A program made the translations under genes and the position numbers. Under the pieces are notes generated by a model. The model saw nothing but the letters and a program-made list of their open reading frames with translations. It did no database searches and was not told where the DNA came from. Shown piece after piece: positions 59,842 through 64,000 of a stretch of DNA of 64,000 nucleotides; the first letter of the stretch is position 1; every line of letters starts with the position of its first letter. Source of the stretch: Bacillota bacterium (GTDB lineage Bacteria > Bacillota > Clostridia > DSM-8532); the NCBI GenBank assembly GCA_023415205.1, contig JAEZLR010000011.1, positions 48,184 to 112,183 of the forward strand, in the 5' to 3' direction.

Positions 59842-60145
59842 TACCGAACCTGTCCTTCCATGAAATACAAATGTACTTCAGGGATAATATAGCATAATCA
59901 TACCGGAGATGCAAGGGTAAATTGACAGAGAATCGTCAAAAGGAGTCATTCAAGACCAGAAGGATGCTCCAAGGTCTCCATCAGCTTCATAAATCTGGAT
60001 TCCGAAAGGATTTCATGAGTGATAAACCTTCCTTGATAGAACAGACTTTAGGTGGTTGAAGGAACGGGGGTGTTCTTAGAAGCTGACACCATCCTGTTGT
60101 TCATGATATAACAAAAAAATTACGGTTGTTACTGTTTATGTACAT
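59842..60145 (-). other. Intergenic region tgl-pheB
   Basis: Holds the pheB-hom promoter. A stop-bounded 33-codon frame (60047 to 59946) reads LFYQGRFITHEILSESRF then MKLMETLEHPSGLE; it looks protein-like but has no start site or known relative, so it is noted only as a possible remnant. No clear tgl terminator. Confidence 0.35.
59886..59914 (-). promoter_or_regulatory. Promoter for pheB-hom
   Basis: Minus strand TTGCAT (59909-59914), 17 bases, TATATT (59886-59891), 45 bases before the pheB start. Confidence 0.55.
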
Positions 60146-60895
60146 CTACCTGTTGGACTGGCTGTAGAGGTATCGGTAATCCGGCCGGGTGACACTGCTG
60201 CTCAGATAAGCCGAATGAGTGGACCCTGGCCTCCGGTTCCTGTTAAGATCATGGATAAACCCATCAATGGTCTTAATTCCAATACCGTGGCCATAATACA
60301 TTTCTTCGTTGAGCATAATGACGTTTTCACCCCGCCATTCCGGAGTTTCCGGGTTGAAATCTGGGTTTTCAACATAGAGACAGTCGCCCGGAAGCGGGTC
60401 TTTGATGTTTTTAAAGGACTGGATTCCCAAATCCTTGTCCAAGTAGGTCCAGTTCATTAGGTAGATTGGAGTAAACAGCCTATTGAAGACTTGTTCAGAA
60501 AGACTTCGGGTTAAGCCCAGATAGAAAACAATCACTATTGCGGTAGAGCACTCGGTGGCATAATCCCGGCTATCCTCTAGAATATTCCGGATAGCTTTAT
60601 AGGCACTTTGCCCAGGCCTCAGCCTAAAGCCTCCTTCATTTGTACGCGTCCAATATTCCGTATTGCACTTGGATTCGTCAAAGACCGCAAAGCTAAACTT
60701 GCTTTGATATAGGCTTTTGGAGCTATCCACAATAAAGGCTCTTGCCTCCAGTTCAAATAAGAGGGCCTCCATACTGGGATAAGTATAAACTTTAGAGCTC
60801 TGAGTGAGTATTTTGAAGGTCAGCCGTTTGACGGGATCATTGCTAATATCCGCGGGTGGAGTTTGACTAAGGACTTCATTGCCAATCCGTATCAT
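60146..60895 (-). CDS. tgl: Spore-coat protein-glutamine gamma-glutamyltransferase
   Basis: 249 residues, same length and course as Bacillus subtilis Tgl. Catalytic Cys116 in 'YATECSTAIVIVFYL', the 'GDCLYVENPDFNPETPEWRGENVI' block (ends GDCLYV and GENVI) and 'YYGHGIGI' with the active-site His. Cross-links spore coat proteins through Gln-Lys bonds. It marks the organism as a spore former; expression is expected in the mother cell. The ribosome-binding site is weak. Confidence 0.94.
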   Translation of the reverse strand: MIRIGNEVLSQTPPADISNDPVKRLTFKILTQSSKVYTYPSMEALLFELEARAFIVDSSKSLYQSKFSFAVFDESKCNTEYWTRTNEGGFRLRPGQSAYKAIRNILEDSRDYATECSTAIVIVFYLGLTRSLSEQVFNRLFTPIYLMNWTYLDKDLGIQSFKNIKDPLPGDCLYVENPDFNPETPEWRGENVIMLNEEMYYGHGIGIKTIDGFIHDLNRNRRPGSTHSAYLSSSVTRPDYRYLYSQSNR

Positions 60896-60964
60896 ATCTC
60901 AACACTACTTATAGGTGGTCCTACTAAATAATATGAGACAACCCGATAATTGGACTTTATGAAA

Positions 60965-62089
60965 TTAATTCAATTCTCTTGTAAGCACTGTGTTCAAAAC
61001 ATCGGTAAAGGCTTTGATATCATGCCCCCACCAGACAATATGAATACCCATCGCTTTGGCCCTCTCAAAAAAATGATGGCTATGGGGCTTCTTGGAGGTA
61101 ATCATCAGCTTTATCCCCTGGCTTCCGCCTATTCTTTGGGCATAGACCTCCAGCTCATTGAGCATGCTTGTGGAAGGATTATCAATGTCCTTGCAGGAGA
61201 TAAAAATCATTCTGGAGTCCGAGGTAGCCATAACATCTATCTCGTTGACCACGCCACAAGGAGCATGGCCCCAGAGAAACCGTACCGCAGCCTTGGTGTC
61301 ATCAATGAAAGGCAACCCGTGGATAGTGCGATAGGTTAGGGCCTCCAGCCATAAGCCAGTGGTTTGAATGAAGCTCCTCACCGTGTCATCAGGGATTTTA
61401 AGGTGTATTCGGTTTCGTGTTACAATGCGCTCCTTGATGTAGCCCCTTTTCTCTAGAAAAGCCACAAAGCTTCCCATGGGGGAGTCTTCCGTATACTCAA
61501 CCTTCAGGCGGTTCCCAAATTGAAGCCAATCCCCATTAGGAAGGGTGTTGTTTTTCATCAGATGGCGCAAATCATCCCAACGGTGGGTATCTTCCTGAAT
61601 GAATTCAATTAGATCACTCATGCCCTGGCTATTCATCAGATCCTCGGTGGATTTTTCAATATTAAAGCCCTCCATTTCCAGAACCTCATCCACCTCCAGC
61701 TCCACAGGTCCCCCTTCTACTGGCATCATATCCCCGCTCTCAAGACTGTAGACCTCGCCTTCAGTGACATCTGCAAAATACAGCGCCCCCCCGTTCTTTA
61801 CCTCTTCAAATAGGATTTTATACTCTAATAAGTGGGTACAGTGATTCACTAGAAGGGCTACCCGCCCCTCCCTTCTGTCCTCTGTTCGATAATTATCCCG
61901 AAGGGTGATTGGACAGCGGACTCCCTTATCCTTCAAGAGACTTTCTATGGACTCTGTATAATCGCTGGGCAGATCCTGGGCGATAAGGACTATCTCCCTC
62001 ATGGGCTTAAGTATTAGGGCCCCAATAGCGATGTGCAGCTCATTACCATCTGTGAAGCAGAGCAAGATATCCGGACGGTTGGATTTCAT
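60965..62089 (-). CDS. Card1-like CARF nuclease (DUF1887), orphan
   Basis: 374 residues from the ATG at 62087-62089, with GAGGG seven bases upstream; a start 11 codons earlier is possible. N-terminal CARF-type Rossmann domain ('DILLCFTDGNELHIAIGAL', 'VLIAQ..' and 'LLVNHCTHLLEYKILFE'), a winged-helix middle (about 170-245), then a PD-(D/E)xK nuclease with 'GLWLEALTY' Glu, 'VNEIDVMA' Asp and 'FISCK' Lys. In type III CRISPR systems these are switched on by cyclic oligoadenylate. No CRISPR array, cas10 or cas6 lies in this window. Confidence 0.85.
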   Translation of the reverse strand: MKSNRPDILLCFTDGNELHIAIGALILKPMREIVLIAQDLPSDYTESIESLLKDKGVRCPITLRDNYRTEDRREGRVALLVNHCTHLLEYKILFEEVKNGGALYFADVTEGEVYSLESGDMMPVEGGPVELEVDEVLEMEGFNIEKSTEDLMNSQGMSDLIEFIQEDTHRWDDLRHLMKNNTLPNGDWLQFGNRLKVEYTEDSPMGSFVAFLEKRGYIKERIVTRNRIHLKIPDDTVRSFIQTTGLWLEALTYRTIHGLPFIDDTKAAVRFLWGHAPCGVVNEIDVMATSDSRMIFISCKDIDNPSTSMLNELEVYAQRIGGSQGIKLMITSKKPHSHHFFERAKAMGIHIVWWGHDIKAFTDVLNTVLTRELN

Positions 62090-62146
62090 AGGCTTTCCCT
62101 CATTCATCGTGTGTTTTTCCATAAAAGATGTTATATTAATTAGTAT

Positions 62147-62156
62147 CTTACGTAAG
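62147..62156. promoter_or_regulatory. Palindrome in the divergent Card1-Smr spacer
   Basis: CTTACGTAAG, a perfect 10-base palindrome between the two divergent genes, 25 bases from a longer possible start of the nuclease gene. It could be an operator; nothing identifies the protein. Confidence 0.25.
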
Positions 62157-62247
62157 TAGCCTTCTCACTCATTCATTCAGTATTTTTTATAGGCTGGTGC
62201 GGAGGCTTTTTAGGTGGCATCCTATGTAAAGGTTTGGTGAATACTTG

Positions 62248-62595
62248 ATGGCACGAGAAATAGACACCATTAATTTGGAAGAGGGCCGTCCTTCAGCAGA
62301 TTTCGCCCTAAGGAGGCTCTCCTCGGAGCTGGTAAGGGCAAGAGCTCACCAGGTAAAAGTGGTCAAGCTGATCCATGGATATGGCTCTTCGGGAACCGGA
62401 GGGGTTTTGAGAATTGCCGTACGAAAAGAATTGGAGCGCATGAAAAATCGCGGGACAATTAAGCTCTATGTGCCCGGTGAAAACTTTGAAATTTTCTCAG
62501 CCGACACCCTTAAAATGCTGGAGGCCTGCACCCCGCTAAGAAACGACAGAGACCTGGGCCGCTTTAATAATGGCATTACCCTGGTCTTACTTTAA
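62248..62595 (+). CDS. Smr domain protein
   Basis: 115 residues from the ATG at 62248 (a TTG directly before it is also possible). 'TINLEEGRPSADFALRRL' front and 'VVKLIHGYGSSGTGGVLRIAVRKEL' (ends VVKLIHG and VRKEL) give the Smr core with the HGxG motif. Lone Smr domains are nicking or RNA endonucleases. Divergent from the CARF nuclease gene; the site before the start is weak. Confidence 0.82.
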   Translation: MAREIDTINLEEGRPSADFALRRLSSELVRARAHQVKVVKLIHGYGSSGTGGVLRIAVRKELERMKNRGTIKLYVPGENFEIFSADTLKMLEACTPLRNDRDLGRFNNGITLVLL

Positions 62596-62696
62596 TATAA
62601 AAAGAATCTCCTAACGGTCATATTTGAATCCTATTGTGCATCAATTTTACTATAAACTAGCTTATCAATCAAAGACTATAAAGTGCAGGTGCTCAT

Positions 62697-63383
62697 ATGG
62701 ATTCAAATATCGGAGTTCTTCTCACAACACTCGTTATGGTGTTGATTATGGAGATGGGTGACAAAACTCAGCTTCTTGTCGTAGCACTTACTTCCAAATA
62801 TCGCCCCATTCAGGTTTTTGTGGGAATACTCCTCGCCACCCTATGCCTTAACCTCCTTGCCGTACTTCTGGGCACAGCCATCGGTGGTATTAAGGTTATC
62901 CAAGACTCCGTAAGGGCATCAGCTTCTCTTCTCTTTATCTTCTTTGGTCTGTTATCCTTGAGGAAAGAAAAGCCCGACACGGAGGAAAACAACCAAAGAG
63001 CCAGCAAAGCCATTTTTACTATCGCGCTGGCCTTCTTCCTGGCGGAATGTGGCGACAAAACCCAGCTTTCCACATTTTCCTTTGCTGCCCTCTACCCAGA
63101 GCATCCCTTTAGTGTTTTCATTGGGGCCACATTGGGGCTGTTGGCCGCCGATTGCCTGGGGCTTATCGCCGGCACATTAGTTCTACGTTATGTTCCCAAA
63201 AGAACCATGGCCCTTATCTCTTCCTTCTTGTTCATAGCCTTTGGCTTTATCAACGGCTGGACGACCTTAAGATATCATTTCGTTCTTGATATGCGTAGCT
63301 GTTTGCTTTATACGGGGGTTACGGCCTTAATCTCTTTGATTATTGCCACTACAATCCTTCTTTCACAAAGAAACCATGATTAA
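62697..63383 (+). CDS. GDT1/TMEM165 family cation transporter (UPF0016)
   Basis: 228 residues, two repeats of three membrane helices. Each repeat has the family motif: 'EMGDKTQLL' (about 19-27) and 'ECGDKTQLS' (about 116-124). Bacterial members such as MneA/Mnx export Mn2+, eukaryotic ones move Mn2+/Ca2+. The upstream leader is short (101 bases) and I saw no yybP-ykoY element there. A strong terminator follows. Confidence 0.92.
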   Translation: MDSNIGVLLTTLVMVLIMEMGDKTQLLVVALTSKYRPIQVFVGILLATLCLNLLAVLLGTAIGGIKVIQDSVRASASLLFIFFGLLSLRKEKPDTEENNQRASKAIFTIALAFFLAECGDKTQLSTFSFAALYPEHPFSVFIGATLGLLAADCLGLIAGTLVLRYVPKRTMALISSFLFIAFGFINGWTTLRYHFVLDMRSCLLYTGVTALISLIIATTILLSQRNHD

Positions 63384-63422
63384 TAGTTTATTGTTTATCT
63401 GTTAACTTCTAAAACAGTAATG

Positions 63423-63460
63423 AAGCCAGTTCTTGAGGGTTACCTTTGAACTGGCTTTTA
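63423..63460 (+). terminator. Terminator of the GDT1-type gene
   Basis: AAGCCAGTTC (63423-63432) and GAACTGGCTT (63448-63457), a perfect 10-base stem, then TTTAT. The remaining spacer to 63640 shows nothing I can name. Confidence 0.8.
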
Positions 63461-63647
63461 TATTCAAAGGATACCCTCTATGGTACCATCTTCGACTTTC
63501 TAAATAATTCAAGACCAAGCATATCCCTTGTTTTATTTCAATGGTATAAAAAAATGTAGTGGGTGGCCTCCCTGGAGTACTCCACAAATATTGAAATATA
63601 CAAGAGCTGTTGCTGGTTTAGGAAAGACAGCCACAGCAAGATAATAA

Positions 63648-63676
63648 TTGACATATAATAACAATTTAGATATGAT
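63648..63676 (+). promoter_or_regulatory. Promoter of the SLH protein gene
   Basis: Perfect TTGACA (63648-63653), 17-base spacer, TATGAT (63671-63676), 47 bases before the start codon. Confidence 0.65.
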
Positions 63677-63723
63677 GGTTATGGTAATATTTGTATATTT
63701 AAGATATATCCGGGAGGTAGGCT

Positions 63724-64000
63724 ATGAAAAAGCTTCTTTTGCTTCTCATGATTCTAGGTTTGATGCTGAGTGGAACACCCGCAAGTATACAGGGAAATGC
63801 GGCAGCCTCACTTTTTACCGATGTCCCCGACAATGCCTGGTATAAAAAGGATCTGGAATATATCGCTAAAGACTCCCGAAAGATCATGGAGGGCTACAAC
63901 GGAAGGTTTTTCCCCGGCGATACCCTGACGGTGGAGCAGTTTCTCAAAACGGTGACCGTGGCCGCAGGCTTTGTGGCCGAGCCGGTTCAGGCCCCCATTA
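63724..64000 (+). CDS. Secreted protein with S-layer homology domain (3' end outside window)
   Basis: First 92 residues only. GGGAGG before the ATG. Signal peptide (1-27, 'MILGLMLSGTPASIQG' then AAA), followed by the start of an SLH domain: 'FTDVPDNAWYKKDLEYIAK' and 'GRFFPGDTLTVEQFLKTV'. SLH modules bind secondary wall polymer, so the protein is surface-held. What follows the first SLH unit is not seen. Confidence 0.85.
   Translation, partial: MKKLLLLLMILGLMLSGTPASIQGNAAASLFTDVPDNAWYKKDLEYIAKDSRKIMEGYNGRFFPGDTLTVEQFLKTVTVAAGFVAEPVQAPI

Noticed and set aside
62596..62696. yybP-ykoY manganese riboswitch before the GDT1-type gene
   Set aside because: The leader is about 100 bases and lacks the conserved loops of that riboswitch.
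60965..64000. CRISPR array near the CARF nuclease
   Set aside because: Searched by eye for regularly spaced direct repeats on both strands; none found here or elsewhere in the window.

Overview
The window looks like a chromosome segment of a spore-forming, anaerobic, moderate-GC member of the Clostridia (Bacillota). This rests on a spore-coat transglutaminase (Tgl), a SCIFF peptide with its radical SAM maturase, a glmS ribozyme, an L10 leader, a T-box, FeoAB, a hybrid-cluster protein beside a ferredoxin-type protein, a PheB-type ACT protein and an S-layer-homology protein. A species cannot be named from the sequence alone. Most genes lie on the minus strand and most carry strong GGAGG ribosome-binding sites, which were used to correct several start codons.

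Layout. 0-2.3 kb: end of an ABC-2 permease, a small membrane protein and an ArsB/citrate-type ion transporter. 2.3-8.4 kb: translation/secretion block rpmG-secE-nusG-rplK-rplA-rplJ-rplL, preceded by secD-secF. rplL ends at a terminator and is not followed by rpoBC. 8.4-15.2 kb: gamma carbonic anhydrase-like protein, SCIFF maturase and peptide (scfB, scfA), a TrkA-like membrane protein with a RyR-like C-terminus, a PII-like gene stump, a deleted radical SAM pseudogene, a PadR pair and a GNAT. 15.4-25.4 kb: Ca2+-type P-ATPase, 4Fe-4S protein, Hcp, FeoB/FeoA, a LysM/CuAO-N envelope protein and a small membrane protein. 25.6-30.8 kb: a membrane-anchored TIR-beta-propeller protein facing a DHH phosphoesterase, then a phosphoribosyltransferase. 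31-33.5 kb: a secreted beta-lactamase-fold protein with proline/glycine repeats and a CapA-like protein.

33.6-37.0 kb is the most unusual locus: an HPr-kinase-like protein, a PqqD-like peptide-binding protein, a small peptide whose C-terminal half is seven Gly/Pro pentads, a terminator, and an ABC exporter. It looks like a RiPP cluster without a recognisable cyclase or radical SAM enzyme. 37.0-38.9 kb is an AT-rich patch with a DUF429 protein, an unknown protein and a transposase scrap. 39.2-43.1 kb holds glmS with its ribozyme, glmM and tRNA-Val; a LacI-type regulator follows.

44.7-58.1 kb is one long branched-chain amino acid operon read leftward from a perfect sigma-A promoter and a T-box: ilvB2-ilvN-ilvC-leuA-cimA-leuC-leuD-leuB-ilvD-ilvB1. 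It has genes for valine, leucine and citramalate-based isoleucine synthesis but no ilvA or transaminase. Between ilvC and leuA sit three tandem long hairpins, two of which are 100-bp repeats with a compensatory base-pair change. 58.1-64 kb: hom, pheB, tgl, an orphan Card1-like CARF nuclease, an Smr protein, a GDT1-family cation transporter and the start of an SLH protein.
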